The notes under the pieces were generated by a model. The model was not told the DNA's origin and made no database searches. It saw only the letters and a list, made by a program, of their open reading frames with translations. From Thermoleophilia bacterium UBA6103 (lineage in GTDB: Bacteria; Actinomycetota; Thermoleophilia; UBA2241): 53,984 nucleotides of DNA. The stretch lies in assembly GCA_002423545.1 (NCBI GenBank), contig DIWP01000042.1, forward strand, positions 74,455 through 128,438, written 5' to 3'. The position numbers and the translations under genes are program-made. Every line of letters starts with the position of its first letter. Within the stretch, counting starts at the first letter, position 1. This document shows positions 16,793-25,940 of this stretch, piece after piece.

Positions 16793-18040
16793 CTACTCCT
16801 GCATCGAAGGCGGATGACCGGATTCCATCACACTTCGGGTCCGGCGTCGCACTCGGGTAACGTACTCGTAGGCATCAATGAGTCGGGGCGCCTGATGCCG
16901 CCACTCTAGCTCCTCTGTCATGCGCCGCATCCCCTCGCGGCTCATGCGAGCGCGGAGCTCCGGATCGTCGAGCACGCGGATGATGGTGGTGGCCAAATCT
17001 CCGTCGTCGTTCGGACTAGCATAGGCGCTGGCCTCGCCGGCGGACCGTCGGCCCTCGGTGAGGTCGAACTGGACCACCGGTCGGGCGAGGGCCATGTACT
17101 CGAGGATCTTGTTCATCGAAGACGCATCGTTAAACGGATTGAGGGGGTCTGGATTGACACAGAGATCGCAGGTGCTGAGGTCTCGCATGAGTGCTTCGTC
17201 GGGGATTCGTCCGGGAAAGTCCACGAAGCCGTCGATGCCGAGATCGCGAGCCATGCTGAGCAGAGAGGGCCGCGACGGTCCATCGCCGATCAGCCTGAAC
17301 GTGATGTCTCTCCGTCCATGACGATCCACGATCATTGCGATGGCGTGCAGGAGATGGTCCAGGCCTTCCTGAGGGCCCATCACGCCGACGTATCCGACGA
17401 GGAAGCGTCTGCCCCGTTTGAGGGCAGGCTCTGGCCTTAACGCATGAAACCTGGCGAGATCGGGCGCGCTTCGCACCACAAAGACCTGTTCGGGACGTTT
17501 CCGGCCACGGCTCAGGGCGATCCGGCGGTACGAGTCATTTGTGGCGATCACCACATCGGCAATGGCGTAGGTGAGTCGTTCGGCTGCGACCACCGCCGCG
17601 TAGCCGACATCCCGGCGGCCGAACTTGGCGTCGTAGAGCTCCGGCATGATGTCGTGCTGGTCAAAGACCACGCGGACTCCCCGGAAGAGCTTGTACCGCG
17701 CAGCCACAAGGAAGAGCAGATCAGGGGGATTGCAGATGTGCACGACATCGAAGCCGTGCCGCCGCCGGATGAGCTGCGCCAACCGGAACTGCCAGCGGAC
17801 GGCAGCGGCATACTCGCGCAGGTAGCCGCCGGTGTCGCTCCCTTCGGAGGGCAGGTCGTGGCGATAGATGTGGATGCCGTCGACGCACTCATAGTGGCTC
17901 TCGCCGCCGATGCCTCGCGGGCAGATCGCGGCTACACGCCAGCCGGCGCTCCTCAGCGTGGTAGCCTCCATCCATAGCCGTCGGTCGAACGGCAAGGGCA
18001 AGTTCTCGACGACGAGAAGGACGCTACCAGGCGATGCCAT
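16793..18040 (-). CDS. Glycosyltransferase, GT4 family
   Basis: This 415-residue GT-B enzyme has an N-terminal acceptor domain beginning LLVVENLPLPFDRRLWMEA. Its C-terminal donor domain contains YVGVMGPQEGLDHLL and SSMNKILEYMALARPVV, the GT4 nucleotide-sugar binding region. ATG 18040 is chosen because homology begins immediately. It overlaps the upstream dehydrogenase gene by 17 bases. It probably adds one sugar to the lipid-linked repeat unit at the inner face of the membrane. Donor and acceptor are unknown. Confidence 0.86.
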   Translation of the reverse strand: MASPGSVLLVVENLPLPFDRRLWMEATTLRSAGWRVAAICPRGIGGESHYECVDGIHIYRHDLPSEGSDTGGYLREYAAAVRWQFRLAQLIRRRHGFDVVHICNPPDLLFLVAARYKLFRGVRVVFDQHDIMPELYDAKFGRRDVGYAAVVAAERLTYAIADVVIATNDSYRRIALSRGRKRPEQVFVVRSAPDLARFHALRPEPALKRGRRFLVGYVGVMGPQEGLDHLLHAIAMIVDRHGRRDITFRLIGDGPSRPSLLSMARDLGIDGFVDFPGRIPDEALMRDLSTCDLCVNPDPLNPFNDASSMNKILEYMALARPVVQFDLTEGRRSAGEASAYASPNDDGDLATTIIRVLDDPELRARMSREGMRRMTEELEWRHQAPRLIDAYEYVTRVRRRTRSVMESGHPPSMQE

Positions 18041-19325
18041 GGTACTCCGATCCCGCCGGAGGAGACTCGAACGCTCCCGCGAGGTCGACGACGATCCGAC
18101 CCGATAGGCTCGATCCACCGGCGCGGCGGAGCCTCTCATCGTTCTGCGCGACAACGGCGATCTCGCACCACTCGAGCAGATCTTCGAGTTCATCTGTGAG
18201 CAAGCCCTCGAAGTGGGGCAGGTGCGCGTGGACATACTCAAGGTTCGTTCCCATGAGACGGGCTCGACTCACGTCGGGCGCGTAGATCCCGACTTCATAC
18301 CCGTCGCCGATGAGTCGTTTGACGAGCACCACCGTCGGACTCTCTCTGAGATCGTCTGTTGCCGCTTTGAATGCCAGCCCGATAACGGCGATCCTGCGCC
18401 GACCGGAACGGGTCACCTGAGAGAAGGCGGCATCGATTTGCTGGGTGTTGCTGATCGGTAGTGCCGAGAGGAGTGGCACCGGCACGTCGCTGTGGCGAGC
18501 CTGGGCGAGCAGCGCGATGACATCCTTCGGAAGGCAGGATCCGCCGTAGGCAAAGCCCGGTCGAAGGTATGCGTCGGAGATGTTCAGCTTCGTGTCCCTG
18601 GTCATGATGCCCATGACCTCGCGTCCATCGATGCCGCTGCTGCGCGCAAGGCGTCCGATCTCGTTGGCGAAGACCACTTTCGTCGCATGCCAGGCGTTTG
18701 CGACGTACTTGACGAGCTCTGCGACTGCGGGCTCGACGACGAACACGGGAGCTGCGAGTGTCGCGTACACATGCCGGGCGACTGCTGCGGCTGCGGGGCT
18801 CGACGTGCCGATCACGGTGTACGGAGGGTGATCGTAGTCGGCGATGGCGGATCCCTCGCGAAGGAACTCCGGGTTGAAGGCGATGTCGATCGGTCGGCCC
18901 CCGGCAGCCTGGGCGAGAAGCTCCCGGCAGTGGTCGGTCGTTCCGGGCGGCACGGTGCTGCGCAGGATGACGGTGTGAGATGTGGCTTTCGTGGCGGACG
19001 CCCGGCCGATCTCCTGACAGACGTTCTCGACGTAGCTCAGATCCGGCGCGCCGTTCGGCTGCGACGGTGTTCCCACGCTGATGAACGACGCCTCAGTCTC
19101 GGCCACGGCCGCTGCGCCGTCGGTCGTGGCTCTCAGCATGCCTGCGCGGCATGCACCGGAAAGCAGCGAGTCCAGATCCGGCTCTACGATGGGCGATCTG
19201 CCGGCGTTGAGCGTCGCCACCTTGTCCTCACTGACATCGACGCCCAGCACCCGGTGGCCGTCTCGTGCCAAGCAGGCCGCGGTGACGGCGCCGACGTATC
19301 CGAGGCCGAAGATGCTGATTCTCAC
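18024..19325 (-). CDS. UDP-glucose/GDP-mannose dehydrogenase (AlgD/Ugd family)
   Basis: The 433-residue protein has the N-terminal NAD motif GLGYVG (7-12), SVGTPSQPNGAPDL, STVPPGTT, FNPEFLREGSAI, and the catalytic Cys264 in YGGSCLPKD. The segments LVKYVANAWHATKVVFANEIG and YLRPGFAYGGSCLPKD are closest to GDP-mannose 6-dehydrogenase (AlgD), but UDP-glucose or UDP-HexNAc as substrate is possible. It makes a nucleotide-activated uronic acid. With the two AsnB-like genes nearby, the uronic acid may later be amidated. It overlaps asnB copy 1 by 4 bases. Confidence 0.92.
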   Translation of the reverse strand: MRISIFGLGYVGAVTAACLARDGHRVLGVDVSEDKVATLNAGRSPIVEPDLDSLLSGACRAGMLRATTDGAAAVAETEASFISVGTPSQPNGAPDLSYVENVCQEIGRASATKATSHTVILRSTVPPGTTDHCRELLAQAAGGRPIDIAFNPEFLREGSAIADYDHPPYTVIGTSSPAAAAVARHVYATLAAPVFVVEPAVAELVKYVANAWHATKVVFANEIGRLARSSGIDGREVMGIMTRDTKLNISDAYLRPGFAYGGSCLPKDVIALLAQARHSDVPVPLLSALPISNTQQIDAAFSQVTRSGRRRIAVIGLAFKAATDDLRESPTVVLVKRLIGDGYEVGIYAPDVSRARLMGTNLEYVHAHLPHFEGLLTDELEDLLEWCEIAVVAQNDERLRRAGGSSLSGRIVVDLAGAFESPPAGSEYHGIAW

Positions 19326-21241
19326 GGACGCTGACTCCTTGTAGAGGTTGGCAGGCGCATGGACTGACGCAATCGCGCCGTCGACGGCGCAATGAACTGC
19401 TGGTGCCAGAGCTCGAACACGATCAGGCTGAGGAGGATGCGCTTGTAGTCCTCACGGCCGACCTGATGCGCGCGCACCATGTCCTCGAGCACATGGTCGT
19501 CGAAGAACTGCCGGCATGCGGATCCGGGTCCGAGAACGGTGTCGCGCAGGTAGATCGACAGGTCACTGCGCAGCCAATGATCGATCGGCGGTGTGAATGG
19601 GACCTTTCTGCGGCGCAGGATATCCTCGGGGACCCAGGATGCGACTGCGCGCTTGAGGATGTACTTGCGTCGCCCCCGACGGATCTTCACAGATGGAGGC
19701 AAGCTCTCGACGAAGCGCATGAGCTCGAGGTCGAGGAACGGCACGCGTGCCTCCAGCGAGACCGCCATCGACATCTTGTCACCGTACATGAGGAGGTTGT
19801 CGGCCAGCGCCAGTCGCGCATCCATGTAGAGCATCTGAGAAAGGCCGTCCAGGTGCCGCACCTCCTCCTCCCACAGCCGCCCTGCCGCGAGCAGGTCCGG
19901 TGCGCCATCACGGCGGGAAAGGTGCGACGCTGTGGCACTGTCTATGACGCTCCAGACGGCGATGGCGCGGCGGCGCGGATCGGTCGTCCCCAGGGAACGC
20001 ACGGCTCTCTTGAGCCGCTCGTTCCGCGGCAGGCCGGCGATGATCCGGGCCACGATACCCTCGCGGATGGGCTCGGGTAGCGCCCTGTAGAGTACTCCGT
20101 AGCGCTCTCCCAAGTGGCGCTGGTAGCCCGCGAACGGCTCGTCGGCACCCTGACCTGTAAGGACCACCTTCACCGACTCGTGGGCCAGCTCGCAGACCTT
20201 GTAGTAGGCGAGGGTGGAGTCGGTGGCGACCGGCTCCTCGAGATGCCAGACGGAGAACGGCAGGAACTCCTTGTACTCGTCGGCCGAGACGACGATCTCA
20301 TGGTGACGCGTGCCGAGACGTCGCGCGGTCGCACGCGCTTGCTGAAGCTCATCCAGTCGGTAGCCGGAGCCGAACCCCACGGTGAAGGTGTCGATCGGTT
20401 CGTCGGTGAGACGGCTCATGATCGTCGCAGTGGCCGTTGAGTCGACACCACCGCTGAGCAGGGCGCCGACGGGTACGTCGGCGACCATCTGTCGCTGCAC
20501 CGCTGCTGCGATGAGGTCTCGCAGCCGGGCGACGATCAGCTCCTCGTCGCAATCCTGGAGGGGCAGTGGCGGCCGGTCGGCGTAGCGCCGCAGCTCGCAG
20601 CCACCGGGGCTGCAGACAAGCGCGTAGCCGGGCGGGACCTTGCGTATGCCGGAAAAGGCGGTGGCCGGGGATGGAACATAGGTGAAGGTGAGGAAGAGAT
20701 CCAGTGCCTCGCCGTCAACGGAGCGGGGCACCGCTGGGTCACAGAGGATCGACTTGATCTCGGAGCCGAAGCGCACCGTGTCGCCGTCGTCGTGGTAGTA
20801 GAGAGGCTTGACACCGAACGGGTCACGGGCCAGGACAAGGGTGTGCTTGGAGGCATCCCAGACGGCAAGCCCGAAGATGCCGTTGAGCTCGGCGAGAGCA
20901 TTGACGCCCCACCGCTCGAAGGCGTGGACTATGGTCTCCGTGTCAGTGGCGGTGGCGAAGGCGTGACCGGCGGCCGTGAGCGTCGCACGCAGCTCCCGGT
21001 AGTTGTAGATCTCACCGTTGAAGACGGTCACCACGTCGCCTGTCTCGTTGGCGATGGGCTGACCGCCGCCGGTGAGGTCGATGATGCTCAGCCGTCGCAT
21101 GCCCAGGCCAAGGCCGGGAGTGACGTAGAAGCCGTCGTCGTCCGGGCCTCGGTGGGTGACGACCGACGTCATCGAGCGCAGGAGTCGCTGGTCGATCGGG
21201 CGAGCGTCCCGGTAGTGGTAGATGCCGCAGATGCCGCACAC
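19322..21241 (-). CDS. asnB: Asparagine synthetase-like glutamine amidotransferase (AsnB family), copy 1
   Basis: The protein has 639 residues. Cys2 is the glutaminase nucleophile, with THRGPDDDGF and VFNGEIYNYRELR in the N-terminal class II amidotransferase domain. The synthetase domain carries the PP-loop SGGVDS at 263-268, which adenylates a carboxylate. LTGQGADEPFAGYQRHLG is the conserved box further on. In polysaccharide loci this family amidates uronic acids rather than making asparagine, and that is the favoured role here by context. It sits 3 bases from the next upstream gene and overlaps the dehydrogenase gene by 4. Confidence 0.88.
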   Translation of the reverse strand: MCGICGIYHYRDARPIDQRLLRSMTSVVTHRGPDDDGFYVTPGLGLGMRRLSIIDLTGGGQPIANETGDVVTVFNGEIYNYRELRATLTAAGHAFATATDTETIVHAFERWGVNALAELNGIFGLAVWDASKHTLVLARDPFGVKPLYYHDDGDTVRFGSEIKSILCDPAVPRSVDGEALDLFLTFTYVPSPATAFSGIRKVPPGYALVCSPGGCELRRYADRPPLPLQDCDEELIVARLRDLIAAAVQRQMVADVPVGALLSGGVDSTATATIMSRLTDEPIDTFTVGFGSGYRLDELQQARATARRLGTRHHEIVVSADEYKEFLPFSVWHLEEPVATDSTLAYYKVCELAHESVKVVLTGQGADEPFAGYQRHLGERYGVLYRALPEPIREGIVARIIAGLPRNERLKRAVRSLGTTDPRRRAIAVWSVIDSATASHLSRRDGAPDLLAAGRLWEEEVRHLDGLSQMLYMDARLALADNLLMYGDKMSMAVSLEARVPFLDLELMRFVESLPPSVKIRRGRRKYILKRAVASWVPEDILRRRKVPFTPPIDHWLRSDLSIYLRDTVLGPGSACRQFFDDHVLEDMVRAHQVGREDYKRILLSLIVFELWHQQFIAPSTARLRQSMRLPTSTRSQRP

Positions 21242-21244
21242 GAT

Positions 21245-22540
21245 TCAGTCGATCCCTTGCGTCGCGACTAGTGTGAGCGACCGGAATGTCTGAGCCTGCG
21301 CCCAGCGGTGGTAAGGAATTGCCGATCGCCGCCCGATCAGCTCCCGACTCACGAAGTGACCGTCGGAGAGTTGCCACCTCGTGAGGAGGTCGTCGAGGAT
21401 GGCGCGGAGGATCGTTCGGGCATCGGTGTCGATGTCGCGGAGAAGCAAGGCGAGGTTCAGCCCCTCCGCGTAGTCGTACAGGTCGCGCCGGAGGAGCGAC
21501 AGGCGCTGCGTCTTGGCGAACGGCAGCGGCAGCATGTGCTGATCGAGTAGCGACGCTTTGTAGAAGTCGTACCCGCGCCGTACCGCCGAGAGCAGCACAT
21601 CGTCGTCGAGAATCACCCACGACTTGTAGAGGTTCTTGAGAACGAAGCATGTGTGGAAGTTGTCGATGAACGCGTCGCGGCCATCCATCGCGTAGTACCA
21701 GGAGCCGTCATCGTGCTGGCTCTGCAGCACGAAGGCGAGGAACGTACGGGCCTTGGCGAGCCAGTCCTCACGTGTGAACTGGCGGCCTGCCGCTGCCAGG
21801 AGGAAGCCGCGGTAGGCGCTTGCGTTGACGACTCTCCGACGGTCGTTCGGCGTGTAGGTGGAAGCGACCACGCCCGGGCTGATCACGGTACTGCCGATCC
21901 GGGCGTCTGCGAAACGCGCCACCGACGCCATGATGGCGAGACACTCCGGGGCGCCGGTCAGCTCGTGAGCGAGCGCGAACGCCTCATAGCCGTAGGGCGT
22001 GGACGTGATCAGCGGCGTGCCGGTACGCCAGGTGCCGAAGCAGGTCTCCCAGTCGAACGGATAGCCCCAGCAGTACTCCGTTTCACCGGGGCAGCGCGAC
22101 TCCACCAGCGCCTCCAGCGAGTGCACGGCGCGAGCGAGCCAGCGCCCGCTGCTGTCTGCCGCTGCAAGGTGGCAGAAACCCATCGCGTAATGTGCATCGG
22201 CGATGGGGAATCGCTGCCTGTGCCAGAAGAACGCCCTGGACCGTGGTGCCAGCCAGTCCAGCAGTGCGAAGGGAGCCACAAGAGGCGTGCCAAGACTCTT
22301 ATGTATATAGTATACACGCTTCGCTCGACGACCCCAGTCGTTGGCCCAGAAGTCGTACGTATCCCATGAGGAGTCTCCGTATGACTCGAGCCAGCGCGCC
22401 TGCGTCTCGGCCGCCGCCAGCGCTCGTCGAGACAGATCGCCGGCAGGGCGTCTCTCTTCGTTGGGCTGTTCGTTGCACGCGGGATGCCCGGAACCCGATG
22501 TCTCTGCATGGCGATGGACGGCGGCTCGGGATGATGCCAC
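21245..22540 (-). CDS. Uncharacterised protein with alpha/alpha-barrel-like features in the polysaccharide operon
   Basis: The 431-residue product lacks a signal peptide. It shows repeating helical motifs with aromatic boxes (EYCWGYPFDWETCFG, QHDDGSWYYAMDG, NFHTCFVLKNLYKSW) like those in alpha/alpha toroids such as heparinase-type lyases, glycoside hydrolases and terpene cyclase-like folds. No catalytic set is certain. The GTG start at 22540 is the first in frame; conserved-looking sequence begins near residue 40. It heads the short operon with asnB copy 1 and the dehydrogenase gene, so it may act on the polymer or a lipid-linked intermediate. Function unknown. Confidence 0.65.
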   Translation of the reverse strand: MASSRAAVHRHAETSGSGHPACNEQPNEERRPAGDLSRRALAAAETQARWLESYGDSSWDTYDFWANDWGRRAKRVYYIHKSLGTPLVAPFALLDWLAPRSRAFFWHRQRFPIADAHYAMGFCHLAAADSSGRWLARAVHSLEALVESRCPGETEYCWGYPFDWETCFGTWRTGTPLITSTPYGYEAFALAHELTGAPECLAIMASVARFADARIGSTVISPGVVASTYTPNDRRRVVNASAYRGFLLAAAGRQFTREDWLAKARTFLAFVLQSQHDDGSWYYAMDGRDAFIDNFHTCFVLKNLYKSWVILDDDVLLSAVRRGYDFYKASLLDQHMLPLPFAKTQRLSLLRRDLYDYAEGLNLALLLRDIDTDARTILRAILDDLLTRWQLSDGHFVSRELIGRRSAIPYHRWAQAQTFRSLTLVATQGID

Positions 22541-22740
22541 GGCGTGCTCCGGGGTCTCTATGACGATACTGTCACCCTGTCGGCCGTTCGGCGGCGGACC
22601 TTGAACGCCTCCGCGCTCCGCGCAGCGCCTGTTGGGGACATCCGACGATGAGGGTGGGTCATCGGATCTGATGTCTTGAGAGGTAGAGCGTCGGAGCCGA
22701 TGTGTCAGCGAGTAGAATGCTAGCAGAGGTGACGACAGGA
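22541..22740. promoter_or_regulatory. Divergent intergenic region
   Basis: These 200 bases separate a - strand operon from a + strand gene and should hold both promoters. TAGAAT at 22713-22718 could be a -10 for the + gene; if so, the upstream GTG at 22702 is not its start. No clear -35 is seen on either strand. Confidence 0.35.
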
Positions 22741-23802
22741 ATGCTCACGTCCCCCATCTCCTGCACCGTACGTGTGGGGCCATACATGGCTCACACGGAA
22801 GAGATCCTGGCCGGCTTCGTTGAACTTGCTCAGCGCGGCCATATCGAACTGCGAATCGAGCGGGCGCCGGCTGCGCGCGCTCGTCGTCAGCATGTCATGG
22901 AAGCACGGGTACGGGGCCGTCGGCTGGCCTACGACATGCACGACGGCTACATGACGAACCCCGACGGCACCCTGGATCTGGCCGGCTTCGACAACGAGCT
23001 CGCTGCGTTTGACGATTACTACAAGCGTAGCTGCGATGGCGTCGTCAACAGCCGGCTGACCAACGGCGCACGGATCCACCCTCTCGGGCTGGCCTACCTG
23101 GCGTCGGCGGATGCACGGGTGATGCCGTGGGCCATGCGAGCCTTTGATCCAAAGCGGTTCGTGAAGTGGCTGGTGCGTCGCGATCCTCCCATAAGGGCTT
23201 TCGAGCGACCGCCGGTCGAGGGCGATGGGTCAGTCCTCTTCATGACCCGAGTGTGGGATCCGGAGGAAGCGACGTGCAGCCGGGAGGCGGACGTACGACG
23301 GCAGATGAACGAGGCTCGAGCGGCTTGTGTCCGTGTGGCGCGCAGCGCCTTTGGCCGGCGTTTCGTCGGCGGACTGGCAGCAGACGACTTCACACGGCGC
23401 ACCTTCCCCGATTGCGTGCTCCCTGATCCTCGCACGGCGTCGCGGCGCCGCTTCATGGCGCTCGTGGCGCGAGCCAGTGTCTGCGTTGCGACGACCGGCC
23501 TGCACCGTTCCATAGGCTGGAAAATGGCAGAGTACGTGGCGGCCTCTCGGGCCATCGTCTCCGAGCCGCTTCACTACGAGCTTCCGGGCGACTTCCGAAC
23601 CGGTGAGCACTATCTCGAGTTCGTGTCCGGTGATGATCTCGTAGCGGCAGCGGACAGACTACTGTCGGACGCCAGCCTGCGCGAGCGACAGATGAGAGCC
23701 AACTGGGAGTACTACCGGAACTGGGTGAGGCCCGACGCGCTCGTGCTCAACACGCTCAGGCCTTTCATGGAGGCGACGGGGGGAGCTCCCGAGTGTCGTT
23801 GA
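22741..23802 (+). CDS. Putative glycosyltransferase (GT-B-like)
   Basis: A 353-residue product is read from ATG 22741, which has GAGGTGA at ideal distance; GTG 22702 is an in-frame alternative. The C-terminal part (IGWKMAEYVAASRAIVSEP, then a segment typical of strand-helix repeats ending in a Trp/Tyr-rich helix) resembles the donor half of GT-B glycosyltransferases. The N-terminal half is not recognised. It is the only + strand gene in a 20 kb block of - strand genes. Its 3' end overlaps the convergent glycosyltransferase gene by 38 bases. The call is tentative. Confidence 0.55.
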   Translation: MLTSPISCTVRVGPYMAHTEEILAGFVELAQRGHIELRIERAPAARARRQHVMEARVRGRRLAYDMHDGYMTNPDGTLDLAGFDNELAAFDDYYKRSCDGVVNSRLTNGARIHPLGLAYLASADARVMPWAMRAFDPKRFVKWLVRRDPPIRAFERPPVEGDGSVLFMTRVWDPEEATCSREADVRRQMNEARAACVRVARSAFGRRFVGGLAADDFTRRTFPDCVLPDPRTASRRRFMALVARASVCVATTGLHRSIGWKMAEYVAASRAIVSEPLHYELPGDFRTGEHYLEFVSGDDLVAAADRLLSDASLRERQMRANWEYYRNWVRPDALVLNTLRPFMEATGGAPECR

Positions 23803-24931
23803 GTTCCTCCACGAGGGCCTCGAAGGCACTGCAGACCGAGCCCGGGCTGTGCATCTGCGACACGTAGGTGCGGGCCGCGGCACCCATGGTGTGGAGCCGA
23901 CGCTCGTCGTGCAGCAGATCGCTCAATCGGCGAGCCATGACAGCGAGGTTGCCTCCAGCACACAGGCCGAGGCCATCGCGGGTGAGAAGCCGGTCCGGGT
24001 CGACGTCGAGAGTCACGCTCGGTCTGCCGAGGGCCCAGCCCTCGAGCATCACGTTGGAGAAGCCCTCGGACGGCGAGGTGTTCAGGACGACACGGCAGGC
24101 CGCCATGGCGTTCAGCGTCTCGGCATGGGGTCGCCGGCCGAGCAGGACGACGTTTGCTAGGGCCGCGAGCTTCGACGTGGCGGCTGCGATGTGGGGAGAG
24201 GACAGGTCGCCGACGATCAGGAACGAGCAGTCGGGCAGGACGGTCGCCAAGCTGACGAGTTCGTCGATCCCCTTTGCCCGGCGTCTGCTGTCGGGGATGT
24301 TGCCGACCCAGATGCAGTCTGACGACGGTGCGACGCTCAGGAGGTCCGCGGGTGGCGGCTCGACGACGTTGCGGATGCGCCGCCACGGAAGCCCGAGATC
24401 ATCGCATGAACGCATTTGGTCGTCGTTCTGGGCAAGGATGCAGTCGGCGGCAAGCAGGCCATGGCGGCGGAAGTAGGCGAACCCGGCGCGACCGGTCAGG
24501 CGCTGTGCGAGTGGTCCGCCAAGGCCGAGGCTGTGCCTGCCCGCCTCGGGGTAGAGGTCCCGATCGCTGGCCAGGGCGACAAGAGCGTGAGCGTTCGCCG
24601 CGTGTGCGGCGTCCACCACCGATGGGGTGTAGTAGGCCACGCCGCGGATGTAGTAGGCGTCGGCGCGCAACCCGGCCAGCGTCCGCCGCAGAGTCGGGTA
24701 ACGGTAGGTGAAGGCGCGGACGAAGCGCAGTCCGCGATCGGGCTGCCACCCGGAGATGAGCCGCACGCCCTCGATCACCTCCGGGTCGCCGGCGAGGCCC
24801 GGCACGACCAGCGTGACGTCGTGGCCCCGCGCTTCGAGGTGGCGCGCAAGCAGGACGGTCTGTCCCTCCAGGCCTCCGGAGGGTCGTCCCATGAGAGGGG
24901 CAGCCGTATGCGCGACGAAGCAGACCTTCAT
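23765..24931 (-). CDS. Glycosyltransferase, GT4 family
   Basis: A 388-residue GT-B protein starts MKVCFVAHTAAPLMGRPSGG, where the Gly-rich N-terminal loop is typical of GT4. The donor domain shows IWVGNIPDSRRRAKGIDELV and SPSEGFSNVMLEGWALGRP with the conserved Glu pair. ATG 24931 overlaps the deacetylase stop by 4 bases. It is the last gene of the 23.8-35.3 kb operon. It probably transfers a sugar during repeat-unit assembly. Specificity is unknown. Confidence 0.86.
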   Translation of the reverse strand: MKVCFVAHTAAPLMGRPSGGLEGQTVLLARHLEARGHDVTLVVPGLAGDPEVIEGVRLISGWQPDRGLRFVRAFTYRYPTLRRTLAGLRADAYYIRGVAYYTPSVVDAAHAANAHALVALASDRDLYPEAGRHSLGLGGPLAQRLTGRAGFAYFRRHGLLAADCILAQNDDQMRSCDDLGLPWRRIRNVVEPPPADLLSVAPSSDCIWVGNIPDSRRRAKGIDELVSLATVLPDCSFLIVGDLSSPHIAAATSKLAALANVVLLGRRPHAETLNAMAACRVVLNTSPSEGFSNVMLEGWALGRPSVTLDVDPDRLLTRDGLGLCAGGNLAVMARRLSDLLHDERRLHTMGAAARTYVSQMHSPGSVCSAFEALVEELNDTRELPPSPP

Positions 24932-25935
24932 AGGCGCAACGTCGGCAGGGATCCGCGCGACGGCGCCAAGGCCGCAGCCGCGGCTGTGAGCGTGCGGCAC
25001 GGGATGGCTTGGCGCTCAAGGAAGTGGAAGAAGCCGTCAAGGAGACCAAGGAGATGGGTCACCGCTTGCGGCGTCGTCCAGTAGGGATTGCCCTCGGGCA
25101 ACAGCTCACTCGAATGGAGTATCATCACGGCTACAGGCAGTTCTGCCTGGCGGCAGGTCTCCCAGAGACGCTGAAGGACGCGCAGATCGGCCCCGGGGAC
25201 CGGTCGCAGCCACACCGGTTGCGGCGGCACGGAGTGGCCGCTGAGGCGCTCCAAGAAAGGACGCACCCGACCGCTGCTGACCAAGCGGCGCAGCATGGCT
25301 GAGTGACGAGAGAGGCACCCGGTGACGGCGATGGTCACGGGGATCTCGAGCAGGCTGGGTTCACCGGAGCCGGCGATCAAGAACGGGGCGGAGCTGTGGG
25401 CACTGAAGTCAGGTCCGCCGGTACCACCCGGCATGCCGGTGGTCGCTCTCCAGTCGACCTGCGGTGTCACTGAGCTGTCCACGACGTAGCCCAGCTCGGT
25501 GAGCAGCGACGCAGCGCGTGCGTCGAGGCCGAAGCGGCCGGCACGGAAGCTGCGGGGCCGCCGGCCGAAGGTGCTCTCGATCTGGAAAGTCAGCGTCTCC
25601 AGTTTGGCCCTCAGGAGATCGGACGGCAACTGGGATGGGAAGGCGTGGATCTCGTCGTTGGCCCGCAGGCCCGGGGTATCGCCGAAGGGTTCCGTGGTCC
25701 ATGGGTGAAGATGGGCACCGACTTCGGCCTCTCCGGCCGCCGTCCACGTGTGCAGCAGGGTCTGTGCATGTGCGTCGCGGATGATCTCTGACGTGACGAG
25801 GTAGGTCGCCGGTACGCCGTGCCGTCGGCAGACCTCCTGCAGCGCCTCCCAGCAGGCGACGTTGCGGGTCGCCAGTGGGCGACCGTGTGACCACTGATCG
25901 TCGGCCTCGGTGTCGATGGTGAAGACGAACTGCAC
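24928..25935 (-). CDS. Polysaccharide deacetylase family protein (NodB-like)
   Basis: FTIDTEADDQW near the N-terminus carries the Asp pair of carbohydrate esterase 4 enzymes. GAHLHPW gives the metal-binding His pair, and SFRAGRFGLD and VDSSVTPQVDW follow in order. No signal peptide is seen, so it may act in the cytoplasm or on membrane-bound intermediates. GTG 25935 is chosen because the conserved core begins at once; starting upstream would overlap asnB copy 2. Deacetylases of this type occur beside FemAB-like and AsnB-like genes in exosortase-associated polysaccharide loci. It is coupled to the next gene through ATGA. Confidence 0.85.
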   Translation of the reverse strand: MQFVFTIDTEADDQWSHGRPLATRNVACWEALQEVCRRHGVPATYLVTSEIIRDAHAQTLLHTWTAAGEAEVGAHLHPWTTEPFGDTPGLRANDEIHAFPSQLPSDLLRAKLETLTFQIESTFGRRPRSFRAGRFGLDARAASLLTELGYVVDSSVTPQVDWRATTGMPGGTGGPDFSAHSSAPFLIAGSGEPSLLEIPVTIAVTGCLSRHSAMLRRLVSSGRVRPFLERLSGHSVPPQPVWLRPVPGADLRVLQRLWETCRQAELPVAVMILHSSELLPEGNPYWTTPQAVTHLLGLLDGFFHFLERQAIPCRTLTAAAAALAPSRGSLPTLRL

Positions 25936-25940
25936 GGCGA

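Noticed and set aside
22702..22741. GTG 22702 as the start of the + strand glycosyltransferase-like gene
   Set aside because: ATG 22741 has GAGGTGA at good spacing, and a -10-like TAGAAT falls between the two starts. The longer form cannot be excluded.
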